A DNA stretch of 64,000 nucleotides, taken from assembly GCF_034676705.1 (NCBI RefSeq), contig NZ_JAUCBS010000013.1, positions 818,501 through 882,500 of the forward strand. The letters are read 5' to 3'. Both the position numbers and the translations under genes were made by a program. Source of the DNA: Gemmobacter sp. GTDB taxonomy: Bacteria > Pseudomonadota > Alphaproteobacteria > Rhodobacterales > Rhodobacteraceae. This document shows, piece by piece, positions 18,156 to 26,230 of the stretch (positions within the stretch are counted from its first letter, which is position 1; each line of letters begins with the position of its first letter). The notes under the pieces are model-generated. The model did not search any database. It was not told the DNA's origin and saw only the letters and a list, made by a program, of their open reading frames with translations.

Positions 18156-19508
18156 TCAGGCCTTTGTGCGGTCGATGCGGGCGCCCAGCTGTGCCATCAG
18201 CGGCTCGAACACCGGGAACGACGTGGCGATGGGGCTGCCATCATCGACCGAGACGGGGTGTTTGCTGGCCAGTCCCAGCACCAGAAAGCTCATGGCGATG
18301 CGGTGGTCGAGGTGCGTGGCGCAGGTGGCGCCGCCGGGGACGTTGCCCTGGCCCATGCCATGGACGATCAGCGTGTCCTCGTCTTCCTCGATCCGCAGGC
18401 CGCAGGCCTCCAGCCCGCGGGCCATGGCGTCGATCCGGTCGGATTCCTTGACGCGCAGTTCCTTGACGCCGCGCATCGTGGTGGTGCCGGTTGCGCAGGC
18501 GGCGACGACGGACAGGATGGGGAATTCGTCGATCATGCTGGCGGCGCGGTCCTTGGGGGTTTCGACGCCCTTCAGGTCGCCGGTGAAGCGAACACGCAGG
18601 TCTGCCACCGGCTCGCCCCCCTCTTCGCGCGGGTTTTCGAAGGCGATGTCGGCGCCCATTTCCAGCAGGGTGACGAACAGCCCGTCGCGGGTGGGGTTGC
18701 GGGATACGCCGGGCACCAGGATGTCGGACCCGGGCACCACCAGTGCTGCGCAGACCGGGAAGGCGGCCGAAGAGGGATCGCGCGGCACGGCGACGGTTTG
18801 CGGGCGCAGTTCGGGGCGGCCGGTCAGGGTGATGATGCGGCCCTCGGCGGCGGTTTCCACCCGGATTTGCGCGCCGAAGCCGGCCAGCATGCGTTCGGAA
18901 TGGTCGCGCGTCGCCTCGCGCTCGATCACCACGGTTTCGCCGGGGGCGTTCAGGCCGGCCAGCAGCACCGCCGATTTCACCTGGGCGCTTGGCACCGGCA
19001 CGGTGTAGCGCACCGGCACCGGGTCGGCGGCGCCGATCACCGTCATGGGCAGGCGGCCACCCTTGCGGCCAAAGGCCTGCGTGCCGAACAGCGCCAGCGG
19101 ATCGGTGACGCGGCCCATCGGGCGTTTGCGCAACGAGGCATCGCCGGTGAAAGTGGCGGTGATCGGGCTGGTCGCCATGGCGCCCATGATCAGGCGCACG
19201 CCGGTGCCGGAATTGCCGCAGTCGATCACATCGGCCGGTTCGGCAAAGCCGCCCACGCCGACGCCATCCACTGTCCAGTCGCCCTGGCCCAGCCGGGTGA
19301 CGGTGGCGCCAAAGGCGCGCATGGCAGCGGCGGTATCCAGCACATCCTGCCCTTCGAGCAGGCCGGTCACATGGGTGCGCCCGACCGCCATGGCCCCAAG
19401 GATCAGCGCGCGGTGGCTGATCGACTTGTCGCCCGGCACCTCGGCCACGCCTGTCAGCGGCCCCGAGGCACGGGCGGTCATCGGAATTGGGTCGGCATGG
19501 GCGGACAT
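18156..19508 (-). CDS. aroA: 3-phosphoshikimate 1-carboxyvinyltransferase (EPSP synthase)
   Basis: AroA (450 aa) condenses shikimate-3-phosphate with phosphoenolpyruvate in aromatic amino acid synthesis. It shows VPGDKSISHRALILG (lysine and serine contacts), CGNSGTGVRL, GDASLRKRPMGRV, SAQVKSAVLLAGLN, TRDHSERML and DEFPILSV. The GDASLxKRPMGRV wording is that of class II enzymes such as CP4, but the PEP-loop position is glycine (NSGT) rather than the alanine of CP4. Length is normal. It is the last gene on its strand before the dispersed element. Confidence 0.96.
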   Translation of the reverse strand: MSAHADPIPMTARASGPLTGVAEVPGDKSISHRALILGAMAVGRTHVTGLLEGQDVLDTAAAMRAFGATVTRLGQGDWTVDGVGVGGFAEPADVIDCGNSGTGVRLIMGAMATSPITATFTGDASLRKRPMGRVTDPLALFGTQAFGRKGGRLPMTVIGAADPVPVRYTVPVPSAQVKSAVLLAGLNAPGETVVIEREATRDHSERMLAGFGAQIRVETAAEGRIITLTGRPELRPQTVAVPRDPSSAAFPVCAALVVPGSDILVPGVSRNPTRDGLFVTLLEMGADIAFENPREEGGEPVADLRVRFTGDLKGVETPKDRAASMIDEFPILSVVAACATGTTTMRGVKELRVKESDRIDAMARGLEACGLRIEEDEDTLIVHGMGQGNVPGGATCATHLDHRIAMSFLVLGLASKHPVSVDDGSPIATSFPVFEPLMAQLGARIDRTKA

Positions 19509-19592
19509 GGCACTTCCTGCGGCTGAAATTCCCCGCCGCAGCCTTAGCCGATGGGGCGGGACAGGTCCATCGGGACCGGGCCATCGCTGATG

Positions 19593-19651
19593 GGTAGGGC
19601 GGGGTTCACCCCGCCGCTCCCGGCCGATGGCGGGGTGAACCCCGCCCTACC
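19593..19651. repeat. 23-bp perfect inverted repeat
   Basis: Two 23-base arms (19593-19615 and 19629-19651), each beginning GGTAGGGCGGGGTTCACCCC on one strand, are perfectly complementary around a 13-base spacer. Each arm also contains the smaller palindrome GCGGGGTTCACCCCGC. The right arm touches the stop codon of the downstream leftward gene (19652), so on that transcript the hairpin forms immediately after the stop. Confidence 0.85.
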
Positions 19652-20527
19652 TTAGCGCGTCGGCACGGGTTCCGGGCCGCGATAATCGTAGAAGCCGCGC
19701 TTGGTCTTGCGGCCCAGCCAGCCGGCCTCGACATATTTGGTCAGCAGCGGGCAGGGGCGATACTTGGTATCGGCCAGCCCGTCATGCAGCACGTTCATGA
19801 TGGCAAGGCAGGTGTCCAGCCCGATGAAATCCGCCAGTTCCAGCGGCCCCATCGGATGATTCGCGCCCAGTTTCAGCGACTGGTCGATGGAGCGCACGTT
19901 GCCCACCCCTTCATACAGCGCATAGACCGCTTCGTTGATCATCGGGATCAGCACGCGGTTCACGATGAAGGCGGGGAAATCCTCGGCGCTGGCGGCGGTC
20001 TTGCCAAGGCTTTCGACGACCTTCAGCATGCTTTGGTAGGTGGCATCGTCGGTGGCGATGCCGCGGATCAGTTCCACCAGCTGCATCACCGGCACTGGGT
20101 TCATGAAGTGAAAGCCCATGAACCGTTCGGGCCGGTCGGTGCGGGCCGCAAGTCGCGTAATGGAAATCGACGAGGTGTTCGAGGTCAGGATCGTATGCGG
20201 TGCCAGATGGGGGCGCAGATCCTCGAAGATGGCGTTCTTGACGGTTTCGCGTTCCGTCGCCGCCTCGATCACCAGGTCGGTGGGGCCCAGGTCGGTCAGC
20301 TTCAGCGTGGTGCGGATGCGGGACATCGCGGCGGCCTTGTCCTCGGCGGTGGTCTTGCCGCGGCTGACCTGGCGTTCCAGGTTCTTGTCGATCAGCGCGA
20401 CGGCATCGTCCAGCGCCTTCTGGTTGATGTCGGTCAGCAGGACATCATAGCCCGACAGCGCGAACACATGGGCAATGCCATTGCCCATCTGGCCTGCGCC
20501 AATCACCCCGACCGTGCGGATAGTCAT
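19652..20527 (-). CDS. 3-hydroxybutyryl-CoA dehydrogenase
   Basis: This 291-aa NAD(P)-dependent enzyme interconverts 3-hydroxybutyryl-CoA and acetoacetyl-CoA. The N-terminal Rossmann motif is GVIGAGQMGNGIA. The catalytic histidine lies in FMGFHFMNPVPVM, and the C-terminal domain shows NRVLIPMINEAV and GANHPMGPLELADFIGLD. It is a single-domain enzyme, not the FadB-type fusion. The start at MTIRTVGVIG is chosen because a longer frame adds residues without similarity. It lies 1 kb from etfBA, a common arrangement with beta-oxidation electron carriers. Confidence 0.94.
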   Translation of the reverse strand: MTIRTVGVIGAGQMGNGIAHVFALSGYDVLLTDINQKALDDAVALIDKNLERQVSRGKTTAEDKAAAMSRIRTTLKLTDLGPTDLVIEAATERETVKNAIFEDLRPHLAPHTILTSNTSSISITRLAARTDRPERFMGFHFMNPVPVMQLVELIRGIATDDATYQSMLKVVESLGKTAASAEDFPAFIVNRVLIPMINEAVYALYEGVGNVRSIDQSLKLGANHPMGPLELADFIGLDTCLAIMNVLHDGLADTKYRPCPLLTKYVEAGWLGRKTKRGFYDYRGPEPVPTR

Positions 20528-20683
20528 GCCTGCCACTCCCAGAAAGTACCCGCACAAACCTTATGCGGGGGCGCGGGGCAGGTGCAAGGGGCCGCGGAAA
20601 ATCGGTGCAATTCGAATTCTTAGGGGGCGGGTAACCCTGAACTGGCAATCTGGCTGTCGGGTGACTGCACATGGGTGGGTGTG

Positions 20684-21529
20684 ATGACATATGAGGTGCC
20701 GGGCGCCGGGGCGCTCGATTATTTTCCATGCCGGTATGGCCAGTCGCGGCTGGTGTTCCGTGGGCCCTGGCGGGCGGCGCGGGGCGCCTATGCCGTGGCG
20801 CTGGGGGGCGAGGAAACCTATGGCCGCTTCGTGGCCGACCCCTGGCCCCGGCGGCTGGAGGGGGCGACGGGCCGCATGGTGCTGAACCTGGGCGTGCCGC
20901 ATGCGGGGCCGGATGCCTGGCTGCACGACCCGGAGGTGTTGCGGCTGGCCATGGGGGCCGATCTGCGCATCCTGCAAGTGCCGGGGGCGGTGAACCTGTC
21001 GAACCCGCTTTATACCGTGCATCCGCGCCGCAACGACCGCTTCCTGCGCGCCAGTCCCCGGTTGCAACGCCTGTTCCCCGAGGTGGATTTCATGGATTTC
21101 GCCTTTACCCGGCACATGATCCGGGCGCTGGCCGGGCGCGGGCAGCCGCGGTTTGCCGAGGTGGCGCAGGTGCTGGCCGCCGCCTGGCTGGAGCGGATGG
21201 GCGCGCTGCTGGACGGGTTGGGCGGGCGCACGGTGCTGTTGTGGTTCGCCGACAGGCCCCCGCCCGCGCCGGGTGCCCGAATGCAACTGGCGCCCGGGGC
21301 GCCGCTGCTGGTGGATACGATGATGTTGCGGGCCGTGCGCCCCCGCGTGGCCGGTCTGGTCGAGGTGCAATCGCCCCGGTTCACCGGCAATACCCACGGC
21401 ATGGACTTTGGCCCGCTGGAGGAGGCGGCAGCGCGCAGCCTGCCGGGCCCCGAGGGGCACGAGGCGGTGGCACTGGCGCTGATGCCGTGGCTGGCCAAGC
21501 AAAAGGGCGCCCCGAAGGGCGCCCTGTAA
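20684..21529 (+). CDS. DUF6473 family protein
   Basis: This 281-aa protein is recognised as a DUF6473-type protein by its opening GAGALDYFPCRYGQSRLVFRG and the internal NLSNPLYTVHPRRNDRF, then FPEVDFMDFAFTRHM. Function is unknown; the family is best known from Rhodobacterales. No signal peptide or membrane segment is seen. The late segment HGMDFGPLEEAAARSLPG resembles the end of an alpha/beta hydrolase or sulfotransferase-like fold, but this is not secure. The ATG at 20684 is chosen over an upstream GTG in frame. It is convergent with etfA. Confidence 0.75.
   Translation: MTYEVPGAGALDYFPCRYGQSRLVFRGPWRAARGAYAVALGGEETYGRFVADPWPRRLEGATGRMVLNLGVPHAGPDAWLHDPEVLRLAMGADLRILQVPGAVNLSNPLYTVHPRRNDRFLRASPRLQRLFPEVDFMDFAFTRHMIRALAGRGQPRFAEVAQVLAAAWLERMGALLDGLGGRTVLLWFADRPPPAPGARMQLAPGAPLLVDTMMLRAVRPRVAGLVEVQSPRFTGNTHGMDFGPLEEAAARSLPGPEGHEAVALALMPWLAKQKGAPKGAL
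21504..21525. terminator. hairpin embedded in the last codons of the DUF6473 gene
   Basis: The stem AGGGCGCC/GGCGCCCT with a six-base loop covers codons just before the TAA and probably serves as a terminator hairpin, although no T-run follows. Confidence 0.4.
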
Positions 21530-21547
21530 GCCGATCCGCAAGCGATC

Positions 21548-22459
21548 TTACAGCTTGCCGGTCAGTTCCGGGACCAGCGCGAACAGGTCGCCCACGAGGC
21601 CGTAGTCGGCGACCTGAAAGATCGGTGCCTCTTCGTCCTTGTTGATCGCGACGATGATCTTGCTGTCCTTCATGCCCGCAAGGTGCTGGATCGCGCCCGA
21701 GATGCCGACGGCGATATACAGCTGCGGTGCCACGACCTTGCCGGTCTGGCCCACCTGCCAATCGTTCGGGGCATAGCCCGAATCAACCGCTGCGCGGCTG
21801 GCGCCCACGGCGGCGCCCAGCTTGTCGGCCAGCTTTTCGATCAGGGCGAAGTTTTCCTCGGACCCCAGGCCACGGCCGCCCGAGACCACGATCTTGGCCG
21901 AGGTCAGTTCCGGGCGGTCCGAAGCGGCCACCTTGTCTTCGACCCAGGACGACAGGTCCGACGATTTGGCGCCTACGGCCTCGACCGCGGCGGACCCGCC
22001 CTGGCCGGCAGCGGCAAAGGCGGCGGTGCGCACGGTGAAGACCTTTTTCGCATCGGCCGATTTCACGGTCTGGATCGCGTTGCCGGCATAGATCGGGCGC
22101 TCGAACGTGTCGGCATCGACCACGGCGGTCACGTCCGACAGCACCATCACGTCCAGCAGCGCGGCGACGCGCGGCAGCACGTTCTTGGAAAACGCGGTCG
22201 CGGCGGCGGCGACGTGGCTGTAGCCACCGGCCAGCGACACGATCAGGTCAGCCACCGGCTCTGCCAGGCCATGGCCCGCGTCATCGGCATGCAGCACCTT
22301 GGCCACGCCATCCAGCTTGGCGGCGGCTTCGGCGGCGGTTGCGGGGCCCACGACCAGAACGGCCACATCGCCCAGCGATTTCACCGCCGTAAGGGTTTTG
22401 GCAACCGCATCGGTGGCAAGCTGGCCCCCGTTCACATCGGCCAGAAGGAGAACAGCCAT
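21548..22459 (-). CDS. etfA: electron transfer flavoprotein alpha subunit
   Basis: EtfA (303 aa) forms with EtfB the FAD-containing carrier that takes electrons from acyl-CoA and other dehydrogenases to ETF-QO. The FAD-binding C-terminal domain shows IVVSGGRGLGSEENF, DSGYAPNDWQVGQTGKVVAP and ISGAIQHLAGMKDSK. These are the conserved phosphate and flavin contacts. Its ATG overlaps the etfB stop by one base (TGATG), so the two are coupled. The matching quinone oxidoreductase is at 33.5 kb. Confidence 0.97.
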   Translation of the reverse strand: MAVLLLADVNGGQLATDAVAKTLTAVKSLGDVAVLVVGPATAAEAAAKLDGVAKVLHADDAGHGLAEPVADLIVSLAGGYSHVAAAATAFSKNVLPRVAALLDVMVLSDVTAVVDADTFERPIYAGNAIQTVKSADAKKVFTVRTAAFAAAGQGGSAAVEAVGAKSSDLSSWVEDKVAASDRPELTSAKIVVSGGRGLGSEENFALIEKLADKLGAAVGASRAAVDSGYAPNDWQVGQTGKVVAPQLYIAVGISGAIQHLAGMKDSKIIVAINKDEEAPIFQVADYGLVGDLFALVPELTGKL

Positions 22460-23220
22460 CAGATCACCCCCGCTTCGTCTTTCAGTTTCGCGATCAGCTC
22501 GTCGACCGAGCCTACCTTGACGCCTGCCTTGCGGCCGGCCGGCTCGGCGGTTTTCACCACCGTCAGGCGCGGCGAGACATCGACGCCGTAGTCGGCGGCG
22601 GTCTTTTCTTCCAGCGGCTTCTTCTTGGCCTTCATGATGTTCGGCAGCGACGCATAGCGCGGTTCGTTCAGGCGCAGGTCGGCGGTGATGATGGCGGGCA
22701 GCTTGACCTTGATGGTCTGGAGGCCGCCGTCAACCTCGCGGGTGACGGTGGCATGATCGCCCTCGACCACCAACTCGCTGGCAAAGGTCGCCTGACCCCA
22801 GCCCAGCAGCGCCGCCAGCATCTGGCCGGTGGCGTTCATGTCATTGTCGATCGCCTGCTTGCCGGCGATGACCAGGCCAGGGGCCTCGGCCTTGACCACG
22901 GCGGCCAGCAGCTTGGCCACGGCCAGCGGCTCGATGTCGGTATGCACGTCCGACGCGGCCTCGATCAGGATCGCGCGGTCGGCACCCATGGCCAGCGCGG
23001 TGCGCAGGGTTTCCTGCGCCTGCTTGACGCCGATCGACACCACGACGATCTCGGTCGCGACGCCCTTTTCCTTCAGACGGATCGCTTCTTCGACCGCGAT
23101 TTCGTCGAAGGGGTTCATCGACATCTTGACGTTCGCCAGATCGACACCCGAGCCATCCGCCTTGACGCGGACCTTCACGTTATAGTCGATCACCCGTTTC
23201 ACCGGGACCAGAACCTTCAT
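22459..23220 (-). CDS. etfB: electron transfer flavoprotein beta subunit
   Basis: EtfB (253 aa) binds AMP and docks dehydrogenases. It opens with MKVLVPVKRVIDYNVKVRV and contains MNPFDEIAVEEAIRLKEKG, GADRAILIE and the family signature around VEGDHATVTREVDGGLQTIK. The ATG at 23220 is chosen over an in-frame TTG two codons upstream because GGGAG is then spaced correctly. The 156-base gap upstream must hold the etfBA promoter; no clear consensus was recognised in it. Confidence 0.96.
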   Translation of the reverse strand: MKVLVPVKRVIDYNVKVRVKADGSGVDLANVKMSMNPFDEIAVEEAIRLKEKGVATEIVVVSIGVKQAQETLRTALAMGADRAILIEAASDVHTDIEPLAVAKLLAAVVKAEAPGLVIAGKQAIDNDMNATGQMLAALLGWGQATFASELVVEGDHATVTREVDGGLQTIKVKLPAIITADLRLNEPRYASLPNIMKAKKKPLEEKTAADYGVDVSPRLTVVKTAEPAGRKAGVKVGSVDELIAKLKDEAGVI

Positions 23221-23376
23221 CGGCAAAGCTCTCCCTTGATTGCCGCGACCGGGGGGCCGCGCCTTGAGTCTGGAAGGGTGTTAGCCCTTCTGCGGTTGCG
23301 AAAACAGACAAAAATCGTTAGGCGCGCCATTCGGACGCCGCGTTTTCTGCATATGAAATGGCGCTTCCGTCATATG

Positions 23377-23949
23377 TCAGCGCGTCAGCCCGGGCACCCA
23401 CAGCACATCATCTGCACCGTCGTTATTGGCGATGCGGCCGGCCACGAAGAACCAGTCCGACAGCCGGTTCAGATACTTGACCGCATCCGGGTTCACCGAT
23501 TCGGCTGCGGCCAGTTCCACCGCCAGCCGTTCGGCCCGCCGGCAGACGGTGCGGCACAGGTGCAGTTGCGCCGACAGCGGGCTGCCGCCCGGCAGGATGA
23601 AGCTGCGCAGCGGCGTCAGGCGGGTGTTCATCGCGTCGATTTCACGTTCCAGCCGGTCCACCTGGCTGGGCAGCATGCGCAGCACGGGGTAGCCGGCCTG
23701 ATCGTCCTTTTCCATATCGGGGCGGCCCAGATCGGCGCCCAGATCGAACAGGTCGTTGGAAATGCGCGCCAGCGCCGCCGCCATGTCGCCCGTGGCATGC
23801 AGCCGTGCCAGGCCCACGGTGGCGTTGGTTTCATCGACCGTGCCATAGGCGGCCACGCGGGGCGAATGCTTGGGCACGCGGGTGCCGTCGACCAGCGCGG
23901 TTTCGCCTTTGTCGCCGGTGCGGGTGTAGATCTTGGACAGGACGACCAT
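23377..23949 (-). CDS. PduO-type cob(I)alamin adenosyltransferase
   Basis: This 190-aa trimeric enzyme transfers adenosyl from ATP to cob(I)alamin to make coenzyme B12. It shows KIYTRTGDKGETALVDG, where ATP binds at the N terminus, then AYGTVDETNATVGLAR and FILPGGSPLSAQLHLCRTVC, followed by RRAERLAVEL and YLNRLSDWFFV. All are hallmarks of the PduO/ATR family. The start overlaps the stop of the small membrane-protein gene by one base. It lies downstream of that gene and upstream of etfBA on the same strand. Confidence 0.92.
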   Translation of the reverse strand: MVVLSKIYTRTGDKGETALVDGTRVPKHSPRVAAYGTVDETNATVGLARLHATGDMAAALARISNDLFDLGADLGRPDMEKDDQAGYPVLRMLPSQVDRLEREIDAMNTRLTPLRSFILPGGSPLSAQLHLCRTVCRRAERLAVELAAAESVNPDAVKYLNRLSDWFFVAGRIANNDGADDVLWVPGLTR

Positions 23950-24161
23950 CAGTTCCCCCAGGTGTGGCGCAGATAGGCAAAGCCCACGATCAGCACGACC
24001 GCGATGGCCTGGGCATACAGCCGCCAGCGCATGAAGCGGTTGGCATTGCGCCGGTTGAAATCGCCGCCCTTGGCAAAGCTGCCCAGGCCCAGCATCAGCA
24101 CCGCCAGCACGGCAATGCTGGAACCGGCAACCAGATAGAACATCGGATCGTTCAGCAGCAT
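23949..24161 (-). CDS. HIG1-like twin transmembrane protein
   Basis: This 70-aa protein has two predicted membrane helices (about residues 8-27 and 48-65) joined by KGGDFNRRNANRFMRWRLYAQ, which resembles the linker of the HIG1 domain family of respiratory-complex-associated proteins. GGAGG eight bases before the ATG supports the start. The gene is translationally coupled to the adenosyltransferase (TGATG). The HIG1 link is inferred from the N-x-x-MRWR-x-x-Q pattern; bacterial functions are not established. Confidence 0.75.
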   Translation of the reverse strand: MLLNDPMFYLVAGSSIAVLAVLMLGLGSFAKGGDFNRRNANRFMRWRLYAQAIAVVLIVGFAYLRHTWGN

Positions 24162-24232
24162 CGGAACCTCCTGTCAGGTGCAAGGGGGATGTAGGCGGCC
24201 GGGCCGGCCGGGCCAACCCCCGGGAATGCAAC

Positions 24233-24262
24233 GGGCCCCGCAGCCGGATGACTGCGGGGCCC
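24233..24262 (-). terminator. terminator after pckA
   Basis: A perfect 11-bp stem GGGCCCCGCAG/CTGCGGGGCCC (24233-24243 with 24252-24262, 8-base loop) starts about 25 bases beyond the pckA stop. It can end the pckA transcript before it reaches the twin-TM gene. Confidence 0.75.
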
Positions 24263-24285
24263 TTGAATGCCGGGCCCTGCGCCCG

Positions 24286-25884
24286 TCAGCCGATGGCGGC
24301 CGCCTTCACGTCGTCGTCGATATGGGCGACATACTGGCCGAAGTTCTTGGAGAACATGCCCACCAGCTTGGCCGCCTGCGCATCATAGGCCGAGGCATCG
24401 GCCCAGGTGCCGCGCGGATCCAGCAGCGCGGTGTCCACGCCGGGAACCGAGACCGGAACCTCGAAGCCGAAGTTCGGATCCTTGCGGAATTCCACCCCGT
24501 TCAGCGACCCGTCCAGTGCCGCGGTCAGCAGGGCGCGGGTGGCCTTGATCGGCATGCGCTTGCCGGTGCCGAAGGCGCCGCCGGTCCAGCCGGTGTTGAC
24601 CAGCCAGCACGAGGCGCCGGTATCCTTGATCTTCTGTTGCAGCAGCTTGCCGTAGACTTCGGGCCGGCGCGGCATGAACGGGGCGCCGAAGCAGGTCGAG
24701 AAGGTGGGGGTCGGTTCCACGATGCCGCGTTCCGTGCCCGGGGTCTTCGAGGTGAAGCCCGACAGGAAGTGATACATCGCCTGCGCCGGGGTCAGCCGCG
24801 CGATGGGCGGCAGCACGCCATAGGCATCGCAGGTCAGCAGGATCACGTTCTTCGGCTGGCCGCCCAGGCCGGTTTCGCTGGCGTTCGAGATATAGTCCAG
24901 CGGATAGGCCGCGCGCATGTTCTCGGTCAGGCTGCTGTCCTGGAAATCCAGCTCGAACGTATCGGCGTCGAACACCATGTTCTCGATCACGGTGGCGAAG
25001 CGGGTGGTGGTCGCGTAGATCTCCGGCTCGGCCTCGGCCGACAGGTTGATCGTTTTCGCATAGCAGCCGCCTTCAAAGTTGAAGGTGCCGTTGTCCGACC
25101 AGCCGTGTTCGTCATCGCCGATCAGCACGCGGTTCGGGTCGGCCGACAGGGTGGTCTTGCCGGTGCCCGACAGGCCGAAGAACACCGCCGCATCCTCGGG
25201 CTTGCCGGGGGCGTGGTTGGCCGAGCAGTGCATCGGCATGATGCCTTTTTCGGGCAGCAGGTAGTTCAGCAGGGTGAATACCGACTTCTTGTTTTCGCCG
25301 GCATATTCGGTGTTGCCGATCAGGATGACCTTCTTGTCGAAGTTCAGCGCGATGACGGTTTCGGTGCGGGTGCCGTGGCGGGCCGGATCGGCCTTGAACT
25401 TGGGGCAGTTGATGATGGTCCATTCCGGCACGAAGCTGGCCAGTTCCGACGCATCGGGGCGGCGCAGCAGGTGGCGGATGAACAGGTTGTGCCAGGCCAG
25501 TTCGCTGACGACGCGCACGTCCAGCCGGTGGGCCGGGTCGGCGCCGGCGAACAGATCCTGCACGAAATAGTCGCGGCCCTTCATGTGGGCCAGCATGTCG
25601 GCATGGAGCAGGTCGAACGACTCGGGCGTCATGGGGGCGTTGTTTTCCCACCAGATCGTGTCTTCGACCGACGCGGTGCGCACGACGAACTTGTCCTTGG
25701 GCGAACGGCCGGTGAACTGGCCGGTGGACACCAGGAACGCGCCGCCCTTGCCCAGCCTGCCTTCGCCGCGGACCACGGCGGCCTCGACCAGCGCGGGCTC
25801 GATCAGGTTGTAATAGACGTTGCCAAGCCCCGTGAGACCTTGAGCTTCAAGTTTGTGGGCTGGGTTCACGCGTCCATGATCCAT
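24286..25884 (-). CDS. pckA: phosphoenolpyruvate carboxykinase (ATP)
   Basis: PckA (532 aa) converts oxaloacetate to phosphoenolpyruvate with ATP, the entry to gluconeogenesis. The kinase-1a loop is GLSGTGKTTLSAD, and the substrate region includes TGQFTGRSPKDKF, NFEGGCYAKTI and GELTGY-like C-terminal blocks (SGFTSKTPGTERG). Length and motifs match the ATP-dependent bacterial type. The ATG at 25884 is chosen because GGGAG lies seven bases before it; the frame stays open far upstream without similarity. It is divergent from chvI. Confidence 0.96.
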   Translation of the reverse strand: MDHGRVNPAHKLEAQGLTGLGNVYYNLIEPALVEAAVVRGEGRLGKGGAFLVSTGQFTGRSPKDKFVVRTASVEDTIWWENNAPMTPESFDLLHADMLAHMKGRDYFVQDLFAGADPAHRLDVRVVSELAWHNLFIRHLLRRPDASELASFVPEWTIINCPKFKADPARHGTRTETVIALNFDKKVILIGNTEYAGENKKSVFTLLNYLLPEKGIMPMHCSANHAPGKPEDAAVFFGLSGTGKTTLSADPNRVLIGDDEHGWSDNGTFNFEGGCYAKTINLSAEAEPEIYATTTRFATVIENMVFDADTFELDFQDSSLTENMRAAYPLDYISNASETGLGGQPKNVILLTCDAYGVLPPIARLTPAQAMYHFLSGFTSKTPGTERGIVEPTPTFSTCFGAPFMPRRPEVYGKLLQQKIKDTGASCWLVNTGWTGGAFGTGKRMPIKATRALLTAALDGSLNGVEFRKDPNFGFEVPVSVPGVDTALLDPRGTWADASAYDAQAAKLVGMFSKNFGQYVAHIDDDVKAAAIG

Positions 25885-26230
25885 GTGCAGGCTCCCGTGC
25901 CGCGCTGGCGGCAAGTCTGATTCCGAAACGACGGTGCCGGAGGGGTCCGGTAGAAAATGATGCACCGCTCGCAACCCGGCAGGATGCGATGCGGGCGCTA
26001 TAACACGACGGTGGCCAAGTGGAACAGTTTGCTTGCGGTCAGTTAGCGCAACCAAGCAAGGGTTAGCGCAACCACGCAAGAAACTGCGGCAAATTAGCCA
26101 TTCGTTCGGAAATTTCCGCTGTTCTGGGATGGGCGGGGCCGGGTGATTCGCAGATGCCAGTTGATTCAGCGGGGCGAAAGGCAGACAATGTGGCAAAAAA
26201 TAGGCACGTGAGCAGTACAAGGGATAATCC
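25885..26230. promoter_or_regulatory. pckA-chvI divergent regulatory region (346 bases, no gene)
   Basis: This gap must carry both promoters. Its main feature is a direct duplication: GTTAGCGCAACCAAGCAAG at 26042-26060 and GTTAGCGCAACCACGCAAG at 26062-26080, a 20-base period, which is two helical turns. In the pckA direction each unit reads GGTTGCGCTAAC, an imperfect LacI-like palindrome. Local AT content rises towards chvI. AAGGG before the chvI ATG is the likely ribosome site. The regulator that binds the boxes is unknown. Confidence 0.6.
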
